A stretch of DNA of 17,130 bases from Cymbomonas tetramitiformis (lineage: Eukaryota > Chlorophyta > Pyramimonadophyceae > Pyramimonadales > Pyramimonadaceae), in assembly GCA_001247695.2 (NCBI GenBank), contig LGRX02010052.1, positions 1 through 17,130 on the forward strand. The letters run 5' to 3'. The notes beneath the pieces were generated by a model. That model worked only from the letters and a program-made list of their open reading frames with translations, did no database searches and was not told where the DNA came from. The translations under genes and the position numbers were made by a program. Each line of letters begins with the position of its first letter. The first letter of the stretch is position 1. Shown here piece by piece: positions 8,603 to 17,061 of this stretch.

Positions 8603-9660
8603 ACATTATATTAAGCCTTATGCCCTTACTTCTTGTAATATATACTAATACATGTCGATCATCTATATAACCTTGCTCTTAATGTTATCATTATGTTGCA
8701 TTGAAGCGGGAATTGATCCTTCCTTGCTAAAGGTGTAGTGAGCCTTGTTCAAAATCATACCCTTGCACAGATACGCACACTTGCGAGATATCATATCTGT
8801 GGATAAATAAAAACTGCTAAATGCTACCTTTGCCAAAACCGTGGTTTGTCATCGGATTCTTGGCCAGTCATCCGAAGCTACCGGAGACATCGACTGAGGT
8901 AGACGGAGTTGTGATCCTAAGTTGTGTTTGACAAACATAACTAAATAAATTTCACATTAGTACGTGGCGAATCCATTCTCACTCATCGCGATAGATGTTC
9001 GTCAAAGCGTGCGTACTGGACAAAAATATTGAGGAGTTGAGCAGACCGGTTAAGGATTAAAAATCCAATTCCGTTAAGCAGGGCCACTCCGTTTGCATTA
9101 AAACAAGCCCCTTTGTTCGTTTATTATCGAAATCGGGCTCCCCATCACCGCCTAGGATCCTCCAAAGTAGCTTAAGGAGGGGAGGAAGAGTTGGGTGCAC
9201 TATATTAGGCCGAGAATCGTTCGAATATAATTCGTTATAATCGTGGGATCATCGATCGCGCAAAAGCGACGACGGCTAGCGCAAATAATCCGTAACGTAG
9301 ACTTCGGATGCTTTGAATCGTCTAGCACATACATGATAACGTGTGGATCAATCAGTAATCCAGCGTAGGATTGTATCGCGAAAACGCTCTTCATTGAACC
9401 TTGGAACGTCACTCAACGATACGATTTCCGGAAAGGTGGGCTACATCCTAAGGACTGTATGGCTAAAATGCCTAAGGTGAGGGACTAAAGTGGACTCAGT
9501 TCCCCCCAATAACCTAAAAACACCATGAGGGACGCCTCAAATCGGTGTAAGAAGACTGGTACCAGCAAGAAGCGACAACAACAGAGACATTAAAGACATA
9601 TACAAAGGTATGCCCGTTGTGAGGACACAACTCTCTTAAGAGGGGAGATCTGTCAGGGTT
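8603..9660. other. Region 3' of pol, no gene seen
   Basis: No credible coding frame was found. An AATAAA hexamer (8816-8821) lies about 215 bp after the pol stop and could serve as a polyadenylation signal. A purine-rich run at 9173-9189 resembles a polypurine tract, but no LTR follows that I could pair with upstream sequence. The 70- and 66-residue frames here look like chance. Confidence 0.4.
8816..8821 (+). terminator. Candidate polyadenylation hexamer after pol
   Basis: AATAAA lies about 215 bp downstream of the pol stop codon in the sense strand. The motif is short and the sequence is AT-rich, so chance is a real alternative. Confidence 0.25.
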
Positions 9661-9910
9661 ATGACCGATGACATATGTGTCATACATGTCATACGTGTCA
9701 TACCTGTCATCCATGTCATGTCATGTCATGTCATATATTATTATGACAGTCGGTCGTGTCATATATTATTATGACAGTCGACAGTATGGTCGATCATGAC
9801 TGTACAGGTCGAGTCGCGTCATACATTTATGACAGTCGTCGGTACGGTCGACTATGACATGTACAGTCATACCATTTGTCATTCACTCACCTTGAGTGAC
9901 ACCTGTCATC
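9661..9910. repeat. GTCAT/ATGAC-rich array with two palindromic units
   Basis: The first part (about 9678-9735) is a 9- to 10-bp repeat of TGTCATAC type that decays into a 5-bp GTCAT run. Next come two copies of a unit of about 28 bp containing the palindrome GTCATATATTATTATGAC (near 9729 and 9757), followed by CAGTCG. Degenerate copies follow to about 9880. GTCAT or its complement occurs well over twenty times in 250 bp. No gene lies within. It may be satellite DNA or a protein-binding array. Confidence 0.85.
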
Positions 9911-10279
9911 GAGAGGCCAGGTTGTGGCATCGAGATGACAAAGCAAGATGAAGTCTTGAAGAACCGAAAGTGTTCGGAGAAAACTCATCTTCGCTTCTAG
10001 CATGTTCTGAACAAGCATGCGAGTATCATATGGCTTATTCGTTCAGCCGATACTGATTGTTCAACCAATGCCTTGGGTTCACAACCCAATTGTGGTGGCA
10101 TCTATGAGATGCGGGGCATTGCGTAAAATGAGGTAGCGTTGGGCTACAGCAGTCACTTCTGAAGAAGCACTGCACTCATATCCACACATACGCTGCGTGA
10201 GCTATTAACGTTCCATAATAGCCTCGCTATATATCATATATCATATCGCTTCCAAGCGAACCCTTAAGAGATTCGCACC

Positions 10280-10458
10280 AGTATGGGGTCAGTATGACTT
10301 TCTAGGAAGTTTTGAGATTGATATATTGAGTTTGGTGGCCTTTGTAGGGTTGACGGACCTCCCCCGACTCTAGAATATGGATATCAATACTTCATACACA
10401 TAAAATGCCTAGCTGACATGGAAGTTATGGCGATTTCCGCTCATACTGATCCCATACT
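10280..10458. repeat. 18-bp inverted repeat around a 143-bp spacer
   Basis: AGTATGGGGTCAGTATGA (10280-10297) is the reverse complement of 10441-10458 except for one base. Within each arm AGTATG also occurs twice directly. There is no flanking duplication that would mark a transposon. Confidence 0.75.
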
Positions 10459-10775
10459 AGGCGTTGTCGATCACAAATATGCGATCTCCACTAGGCGTCG
10501 ATCTTTTTGGACAGCACGATGAATTACCATGCGAATCTATCTGATTTCCGAACATCGCGTCGGCCATGCGATGGTTAAATAAATTTCGCCATTACACTAT
10601 CTGACCGTAGGATCATGTGCGCGACAGTGCTTTGCTTTTTGCTTCCCAACATGCCATGCCACAACGCGTGGGTGGCGTCGCGATAAATGTACGCGACTGC
10701 AGTGGCACTGCCATCGTTGGCGTCTGGCGATCGTGAGATCGAAAATTCGACTGCGTCGCCCGTTGGGATTCGAGC

Positions 10776-10812
10776 TTTGTTGTTGCTGCTCTGTTGTTGT
10801 TGCTGCTGCTGA
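10776..10812. repeat. Trinucleotide (GTT/GCT) microsatellite
   Basis: A run of GTT and GCT triplets, read as CAA/CAG on the minus strand, gives short Q runs in a minus frame and no other coding signal. Confidence 0.8.
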
Positions 10813-11306
10813 TTGACTAAGTAAGGTAAGGTAATTCACTTCATGCCAAGACGATAAAGGTCGGAGGTCTGCTGCGAATACGTCAAACTATTGGGTTAAG
10901 GGTGTAACGGAGGTATACATGTTTGAGATGATTTAAGCAGCTAAAGTTTCCGCCATTTCAGAAAATCAAATGCGTTACAACATATGCATTTTGTTTGGTT
11001 GTAAAAATCTTAGCAGTGAAAATAACATGATCAATTCACCCAAGTGTTCAAATGGCATTAGGGCACACCCTTCATGGATCCTACGTAGCCGATGCAAATA
11101 GGGGAGCGTCATGTTGCAAAATCTAACTATATGTCCCACAACAAGTTTTCGATATTTCTTATGTATATTTTATGTATAAAATCTGACTATAAATGCGACT
11201 ACTGTTTTTTGACAGTGTCGGTTGTCAAGCCAGTATATGCAAAATGGTATCATGCATTTGTCAATCTGCTTGCCTTTGAGTCTCCCACGGCACTATACCC
11301 TTTCAT

Positions 11307-11675
11307 GTGTATCTTGTAGGGTCATTGCACGATGACGCAGGATTGGAGAAATGGGAGGGACATATACGCCGTCTACTTGTCATTCGCCACTTCTATGCCA
11401 CTGGCGATTTACCACCAGACATTATAGCTAGGGTTGCATTGGTGGGGGAATGCCCGCGATCCGCTTATAGATTAGCTCGAACCCTCCACTACTCTGCCAT
11501 CGTGTCTCCTCCAGATCACCCACTTGTTGAAATCCCATTCACTTGTCGAAACCGCGTTTGCGTGGGAATTGAGTCACAGCTCCGTAAACATTTTGGATGC
11601 GCAATAGCGAGCGGCTGCCAGTGTAGCGGGTGTAGCGGCATGTCTAGTTGCTGCGTTGTCGAATATAGTGGCTAA
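11307..11675 (+). CDS. Unidentified 122-aa open frame
   Basis: I do not recognise this protein. It starts at an ATG at 11307 and ends at a TAG-type stop at 11675. The middle part (about residues 20-75) has an ordinary globular composition with Leu, Arg and Ala. The C-terminus (about 100-118) is unusually rich in Cys, Gly and Ser. Just after the ATG a TTGTAG could be a 3' splice acceptor, so this could be an exon rather than a whole gene. No neighbouring frame clearly joins to it. It may be noncoding. Confidence 0.25.
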   Translation: MYLVGSLHDDAGLEKWEGHIRRLLVIRHFYATGDLPPDIIARVALVGECPRSAYRLARTLHYSAIVSPPDHPLVEIPFTCRNRVCVGIESQLRKHFGCAIASGCQCSGCSGMSSCCVVEYSG

Positions 11676-11722
11676 CAAGCGTCGGTTATAGTAGACATCT
11701 AGGTTGGTGACGTAACGTTAAC

Positions 11723-11759
11723 GCCGTTATAACGTGCACCTCCATTTGCCGTTATAACG
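11723..11759. repeat. Direct repeat of GCCGTTATAACG
   Basis: GCCGTTATAACG occurs at 11723-11734 and 11748-11759, a spacing of 25 bp. Each copy contains the perfect 10-bp palindrome CGTTATAACG. A GTGCAC/ACGTGCAC motif accompanies them. This looks like a paired binding site or a fragment of a larger repeat. Confidence 0.7.
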
Positions 11760-11878
11760 CACGATATGACGTGCACGATCTGAGACCGGGCCAGGGCCAA
11801 GACAATTATAATACTGTATCCCCATGATTGACCCCCGATTGTCGATTCTCTAAAATCAACGACTCCACACACCACACT

Positions 11879-11993
11879 ACTACATGGGAAGCGTGTAGAG
11901 GGGGAGTATCCTTATTAAATACAACTGTATTCCTTAAGTACCTTCTGTATTTTGCCAGGATTTCCCAGTATTTCGGAACGCTTCCCATGTAGT
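11879..11993. mobile_element. Small inverted-repeat (MITE-like) element
   Basis: A perfect 16-bp inverted repeat, ACTACATGGGAAGCGT (11879-11894) and its reverse complement (11978-11993), encloses 83 bp with no gene. The inner part of the repeat is flanked by TA on both sides, as would suit a Tc1/mariner-type target duplication. Two bases are weak evidence, and a simple stem-loop is the alternative. Confidence 0.45.
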
Positions 11994-12122
11994 GAGTACC
12001 TACGGTTATCTATGGCAGATCTGCATAAGCCGACACCGCGATCTTCACACAATACCACATGCCTGCATCCCATGCCCGCCTTACATTGCTCGCTCCCCAG
12101 CTCGCAAATCAGTATTTGTTAG

Positions 12123-12252
12123 TAGTAAGTGTACGACTACGGTGTCCCTCCGCCCTACACTGACTACCGATAGAGGCGCAAGCGCCTCGATTATTGTGGT
12201 AGCATTGTAGAAAATGTGAGATGGTTGGAACACCGTAGTCGTACACTTACTA
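12123..12252. repeat. 130-bp nested palindrome (long hairpin/cruciform)
   Basis: The outer arms 12123-12145 and 12230-12252 are perfect 23-bp reverse complements. Moving inward, CTACA pairs with TGTAG and CTACC with GGTAG. The tip is GAGGCGC-AA-GCGCCTC. Almost the whole segment can therefore fold as one interrupted hairpin. It could be a fold-back MITE, a replication or recombination structure, or an inverted-repeat RNA precursor. TA flanks both ends. Confidence 0.7.
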
Positions 12253-12298
12253 TTGAAACAAAGGGAGGACGAAGTGAGAAGCTGACTAAACGCAAAAA

Positions 12299-12363
12299 GG
12301 GGGAAATTGGTTACAATTCCACATTATCTTTAAGAAATATGCGTATTATAACCATTTCCCCCC
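12299..12363. terminator. Imperfect hairpin just downstream of the viral gene block
   Basis: GGGGGAAATTGGTTACAAT (12299-12317) pairs with 12345-12363 except for one extra base and one mismatch. A second overlapping inverted pair, ACAATTCCACAT (12313-12324) with 12412-12423, links it to the 3' end of the minus-strand gene. It lies 30 bp beyond that gene's stop, so it may mark the transcript end or the edge of the viral segment. Confidence 0.4.
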
Positions 12364-12392
12364 AAAGTTAGAAAATTCTTCTCATCTTGCGT

Positions 12393-13079
12393 CTAAATTA
12401 ATTGTTTAAAAATGTGGAATTGTCGATTAAGCCTTTTGAATTTCACCGTGTTGTCAGAACCAGATTCCAAATAGAACTGCCCAACGGCTGCCGCACCTTC
12501 TCCTACAGGCATATTTGCGGGATTTACAAACAAACCTTCCCCTATATACATATTTTTGGCAATTGAAGCGCTTCCATCACTTCTTAAAGGATTGTTATTT
12601 GCAGTTATATATTTATTAGTTGGATCGTCGTTATCATTCTCTACTGAAAGTTGTCGACAAAACCAACGACCGTCGACTCGCATCAACATAGGCAACTTTT
12701 TCATTATACCTGCCGATGGATTTGCTATGTTTTGATGTGAAAAAATTATAGCGCTGTTATTCGTAACGGTATCTGTGAGACATTGAATGGCGGGTTTGTT
12801 TATATCATCCACGGCTTTTCCGCGCATTTGTCCATTGCAATGAAGCACCCCCGTTGCCGAACTAGTGGGACCAATTTCTATTTTGCTAGAAGTAATGATG
12901 TCATACGTACTTTGTAAAACTTGATTAAAAAAGATTGTTTTGCTTGTTGTTGGTTGTAATGTATCTGCTTGTATTGCCCACAAACCATCACCACCACCAC
13001 CACTCGTTGGAGGTACCCCGCCGTTAAACGTCGTGCATTGTAAATTTCTGCAAACTAAATCTTTTCCGAAAGAAGCCAT
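12393..13079 (-). CDS. Viral structural/fibre-like protein sharing an N-terminal anchor with the long fibre protein
   Basis: The frame encodes 228 aa from an ATG at 13079 after an AT-rich gap. The first 15 residues (MASFGKDLVCRNLQC) match the start of the long fibre gene upstream (MSSFGKNAIFKTVQC). A glycine-rich linker follows (residues about 27-33), and then beta-rich, polar sequence typical of phage and large-virus appendage proteins. No catalytic motif or membrane segment is visible. I infer that the common N-terminus docks both proteins on the same virion site while the rest differs in what it binds. The exact function is unknown. It is the last gene of the minus-strand block and is apparently intact, unlike its neighbours. 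Confidence 0.7.
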   Translation of the reverse strand: MASFGKDLVCRNLQCTTFNGGVPPTSGGGGDGLWAIQADTLQPTTSKTIFFNQVLQSTYDIITSSKIEIGPTSSATGVLHCNGQMRGKAVDDINKPAIQCLTDTVTNNSAIIFSHQNIANPSAGIMKKLPMLMRVDGRWFCRQLSVENDNDDPTNKYITANNNPLRSDGSASIAKNMYIGEGLFVNPANMPVGEGAAAVGQFYLESGSDNTVKFKRLNRQFHIFKQLI

Positions 13080-13166
13080 GTGTTATTACTATATACATAA
13101 CATAAATATAAGCAAAAGGTAGATTATTTAATTCTTCATACCAACAACGCTAAAGTGCAACGCGCG

Positions 13167-14069
13167 TTATGTGTTATAATTGGGATTGAGCCATACAAGC
13201 AAGCCCGAACCAGGTGTCGTTATAACCTTTGTCTCCATCGCCGTACCAATAACACCAACGTTGGTTGTTACTTGGGTGGAATCTACCTGTCCGTTTGTAG
13301 TGCATTTTAGAAGTTGTCCTTTTACATAAGACCCATCTAATGCTTTAACGGTTGTAAAACCTTTTGTACATACGAAGCACGAGTTCCCAATGGTACTATT
13401 TTGAACACATATCCCTATTGGTGAGCAATTGTGATTTGCTTGTGTTGCAGTTGCCGAAAATATTTTGACCCCGTTCACATTTGTAGAGTTGTCATCAAAT
13501 TGAAGGATGTCACCCGCGGCAATTGTTCCTCCTGTAGTATTTTCAAACGTATAGACTTCACCTGTATGTGGGACCGCCGATATTGGTAGTGACGCTGCAT
13601 ATGCGCTAGAAATTGTTGTCAACGGTATTCCGGCTGTGGTGATTGATGCCGTCGGTGTAACTAAAGTTCAAACTATTTGTAAGAATGACGCTTGTAGCGT
13701 CTAAATCCCCCGTAAGATTAATGTTAGAACCATTATTGCCGACTGCAAGAACTTGTGCAAGGGATCCTACACTACCAGAAGCGACTGTTCCGCTTCGTAT
13801 TTCTCCACTTAATGCATCGTAATACAGTTGCAAAGTTTCGGTTGCTATATCAGGTGAAGCTCGTATTGGCTTAACCGTAAATGAATCGGGACTGCTTTGG
13901 TCTAAAGCGGCTCCAGTTCCATTAATTATTATTCTATTAGAAACGTTGTCACTTTGCCTATTGGTATTAAAACCAGCATAACTACCTAAAAATGTGCAAT
14001 TATTCCCCGCTGAATATCCACCACCTTCTCTTCCGATAGCTACAACGTTATTGACTGAAGCGCCATTAA
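13167..14069 (-). pseudogene. Long viral fibre/adhesin-like gene, 3' part (after the transposon, with a frameshift)
   Basis: This is the continuation of the gene that begins at 15981. From 14065 downward the frame is open and encodes IAIG-type repeats (VVAIGREGGGYSAG, FLGSYAGFN). Next comes a region resembling the IIINGTGAALDQ and LYYDALSGEI motifs common in fibre-like proteins of large DNA viruses and phages. At about 13665 the frame shifts by one base near TTGAAC. The other frame then runs to a stop at 13167 and encodes a beta-rich C-terminal domain (EVYTFENTTGGTIAAGDILQF). Without the shift the original frame would stop near 13606. The shift may be a decay mutation or a sequencing error. 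Confidence 0.72.
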
Positions 14070-14914
14070 CCCCTTAGCTGCGACACGTTGAGAATTCTCA
14101 ACAAGGCCTCGAAAATGAGAGCGTGGCTTACCATGAAACTGCATATGTGCGGTTGGCGCATCGAATATTGTAAGGTTTGTGGGTGCACTCATGATATATG
14201 GCTACAGGTTAACCAATAGTATAGCACATATACTAGTGCGATATCTCTCTCACGTGTTAGTATTTCCAAACCCAAATTTGTCTATTTGTGTCATTTTGCG
14301 CTTAAATTTGGCTTTGAAAAGTAGCTAACCAAGCCATAAACATCCCGTATTGGTAAGCATATACGTGGCCATGTGGAAATATACGATAGAAATGGATCCC
14401 AACGCCAGTCTCGCATGCAACATGGGGTATTATATCACCACATAGTCTCATTTTATGAGCAAAATCACCTGAGTTTTAGCTTAAGTATGGAAAACATTTC
14501 TTAAGTGAGGAAAACATTTGAATCCAAGTGTTTTTTCGGTGTTTTTTTTGCCATTTTTGGTATTTTTTGGCACATTGGGCGGTATTAATGCGTACTATGG
14601 ATTAGGGATAGTCTAACATGTTAATTTCCACGATATTTTACCATGATACAAGTCAATAAGACTGCAGTCACGCATCGTACACAAGACGTATGCGTAATTT
14701 CTATGCTCAAAATACTCAAAATTTTGGTTGGATAATCCATATATCTCGAGATATACGATAGATATAGCTATACCATGATTCGTTGTGGCTTATTTGATGG
14801 TCTCCTATAACATACATGATGTCGCATGCGTGCATGCGGCCATGATCACGTAATACTTTGAATTGTCCCCAAACCACATATTTTTGCAAAAAAATTCCAA
14901 CCGCAACTAAGGGG
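14070..14914. mobile_element. Non-autonomous piggyBac-like element inserted at TTAA in the viral fibre gene
   Basis: The 845-bp segment is flanked by TTAA on both sides (14066-14069 and 14915-14918), the target duplication used by piggyBac. Its ends are CCCCTTAGCTGCG on the left and the reverse complement of CCCCTTAGTTGCG on the right, a 13-bp terminal inverted repeat with one mismatch. A perfect palindrome, GTTGAGAATTCTCAAC, sits just inside the left end (14087-14102). It has no transposase frame, so it needs a helper. Removing it with one TTAA restores the host gene's reading frame exactly. Read-through from the fibre gene runs about 200 bp into the element before a stop near 14716. Confidence 0.85.
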
Positions 14915-15981
14915 TTAAATTTACAAGCATCGTCGCCGATCGCAACCGAAAACGACGGTGCTGTGTTATAACATGCTCCTGAACCTATAGCAATGGTGTC
15001 TTCACTTGTGGCAGAGTTTGTAGTCATTGCATTGCGCCCGATAGCGATCGAGCGTTGACCTATGTAGTCGCAGTTTGTAAACCCTTGAGTGTTTTCTCCT
15101 ATACTAATTTTGCCAAGCCCTCCTGTACCCGATTCCACCCGAAAGTTTGTTCCCTTTATGCTATCTTGCAAAATTGTAAAATCGCCAGAACCGCTAAATG
15201 CCACATCTGGAACGGTGCTCGTTGCACCACGGGTGGTTACGTCTTGGAGAGTAGACGTATCGGGTTGCGAAGGCAAGTTGGTAAGTGAGGAACCATCGCC
15301 GATAAAACCTGTAGCAGTTATGGTGTCGGTTGTTATAGCACCCCGAGTAGTCACGTCTTGAAGAGTGGATGTATCGGGTTGTAAAGGCAAATTGGTCAGT
15401 GAGGAGCCATCGCCTATAAATGAATTTGCCGTTATATCTGCGGTTGTAGTAGCACCCAATAGACACACGCCATTTAAATCTTGCGCACCGCCACCACCTC
15501 CCGGAACATTAACTAATCCTGAACCATCCCCACTTAAAGTGTATCCCGCACCAACCACAAAATTACCATTGCAAAGCACGCCCGAGCCATCAAGATTCAT
15601 CGCAAGTTGACTCATATTAAGCTCCGAGGTGCCATCTTCCCCTATAGACAATCGATCTACATCTCCCGTTGCTTCTTTATTTGATGTTATAACAAAATTT
15701 TGGTCAGTCTCGTCAAGCTTAAGTTCAAATTTAGTCGTCGAGATTGGATTGTTGAGAACAAAGTCATTGATTGCGATGCCTGAATGGATTTTTAATGAAC
15801 CATCAGTCAGCAATGACATTTGCTCACGTTCGTTTGTAGGATCGTTAGTATCAATAAATTTGATATCATTTTGGTATTTAATGTCGCTAGCCATGTGTAA
15901 TGTATCTAACGGGTTGCTAACAGAGCCCAATGATTGACATTGGACTGTTTTGAATATTGCATTTTTGCCAAAACTGGACAT
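14915..15981 (-). pseudogene. Long viral fibre/adhesin-like gene, 5' part (interrupted by the piggyBac-like element)
   Basis: I chose the start at 15981 (MSSFGK), not the in-frame Met six codons earlier, because it matches the start of the paralogue at 13079. About 355 residues are encoded before the insertion. In order they are the anchor-like N-terminus; a polar, Asp-rich region; a GDGSGL plus GGGGG linker; two 38-residue repeats with IGDGSSLTNLP and TLQDVTTRGA (about 177-252); and a run of SIAIGRNA, TIAIGSGA and SVAIGDDA motifs like the left-handed coil of YadA-type adhesin heads. Such proteins form trimeric fibres that bind receptors. It lies 23 bp after the 103-aa gene, a virus-like compact spacing. 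It is broken by the transposon, and again by a frameshift downstream. Confidence 0.78.
15224..15451. repeat. 114-bp tandem duplication inside the fibre gene
   Basis: Two in-frame 114-bp units (15224-15337 and 15338-15451) each encode 38 residues with GDGSSLTNLP. A partial third copy continues at 15452. The units differ at many third positions, so the duplication is not recent. Confidence 0.9.
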
Positions 15982-16004
15982 AAATATGTGTGTATACAAT
16001 AGAG

Positions 16005-16316
16005 TTAATAAAAAAACGTGCCAGCGATGGGCGGTAACGGCGTGTTTATGGGATGTTCCGGAAAGTATCCAATAATATTAATGGCATTTACCTTATCAGC
16101 TCGTCCGAGCAGTGTCGGTTTGTATCCATATAATGGATTTACATTACTTATTTTTGCTGGTGGTTGTGTGATATCGTTTATCGTCTTACATGGCAGTTGT
16201 TGCATAAAAGGGCTACGAGCGCCGCTCATTTGTATCATACACATTGGTTGTTGAATTATATTGTTACCAATTGGTAAGCCTAAAGATGTTGAATATAAAC
16301 CGGGTTGTTGTGACAT
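16005..16316 (-). CDS. Unknown 103-aa protein between capsid and fibre genes
   Basis: I do not recognise this protein. It is rich in Pro, Ile, Asn and Gln, has no Lys-rich or transmembrane segment, and ends PIAGTFFY. It starts 44 bp after the capsid gene's stop and ends 23 bp before the fibre start, all on one strand, so it belongs to the same viral block. A small virion protein is plausible from position only. The frame is intact. Confidence 0.6.
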   Translation of the reverse strand: MSQQPGLYSTSLGLPIGNNIIQQPMCMIQMSGARSPFMQQLPCKTINDITQPPAKISNVNPLYGYKPTLLGRADKVNAINIIGYFPEHPINTPLPPIAGTFFY

Positions 16317-16360
16317 AAAAGTATTCTATATATTATTGCACCTAAAAAATAGTGTGTTGC

Positions 16361-17061
16361 TTATATAACGACCTCAATCATTCTACCTTGACCGATTCTT
16401 AATATGCTAGTGCATGCACAAACGACAAACACTTCGTTAAGTTTTAGTTCATCTTGTGTTGCATCTATTCCAACGGAAGTTTGAAAATACATACGTGTAT
16501 TCAATCCACGACTATCCAATCCTGACATGCTTCTTACTCCCATCTCATTGGGCATATTTAGTCGTACCATAGCTGTAAAGAAGTGATTGTACCAATCGAG
16601 CAAGCTATTGATTTTACATCCAGGTCGCACTGAATATTGGTCGGCTTTTGAAACACACAACGTGTTGAAAATCCTATCGCGTCGTTGCGATAATTTGGGA
16701 TATAAAGATTATTGATATTAAACTGTCCGCTACCAAGTCGTCCTGCTTTGAAATTAAAATATGACGGAGTATAACTTGGTCCTATAATATCTGTGTATTC
16801 TATCAACCCTTCGTTTTTGTCTCGATAATCTTGTTTACGTTGAACAGCGTATATTTCGTCAATGGATTGAGCGCTTAACGAAAATCGTGTCGATTTATCC
16901 ATCGTATTATGGGACTCGGTGAATGTAAAATAGTTTTTAAATGGTATTTGTAACATGCCATCGCTTTTTAATTTTGATTCAATGGCAGAGTCGTACACGC
17001 CCGTAGAAAACGTGATGGTTTCAACGGTAAAAAATATATCTTTTAAAGAAGGGATAAGTTT
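16361..17061 (-). pseudogene. Polinton-like virus major capsid protein, 5'-truncated and frameshifted
   Basis: The C-terminal part of a double-jelly-roll capsid protein, the shell protein of Polintons, PLVs and relatives. Open sequence begins just inside the tandem repeat at 17062. It passes short motifs typical of the family: ETITFSTGVYDS, LQIPFKNYFTF, STRFSLSAQSIDEIY, and near the end SGLDSRGLNTRMYF and VCACTSILRI. At about 16650 the reading frame changes by one (codons ending near CVFQ in one frame, resuming near ADQYSVRPG in the other). No start codon or N-terminal part is visible, and a stop lies in the repeat. The stop of the second frame is at 16361. The identification rests on pattern recognition, and the exact virus group is uncertain. 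Confidence 0.75.

Larger units (their letters stand above)
9911..11306. other. Intergenic stretch with scattered inverted repeats, no gene seen
   Basis: No recognisable coding region was found. The segment contains the inverted pair at 10280-10297 and 10441-10458 and a GTT/GCT trinucleotide run at about 10776-10812. An 80-residue frame on the minus strand across that run is low-complexity and judged spurious. Confidence 0.4.

Noticed and set aside
10597..10839. 80-residue minus-strand open frame
   Set aside because: It is short and rich in Q runs from the trinucleotide repeat, with no recognisable domain or neighbours.
11440..11520. GGGTTCGAGC on the minus strand as a tRNA B-box
   Set aside because: No A-box, acceptor stem or anticodon arm could be placed at the right distances.
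16640..16665. A programmed -1 frameshift in the capsid gene
   Set aside because: The sequence has no X XXY YYZ heptamer in the right phase, and capsid genes of this kind are not known to need one, so decay is more likely.
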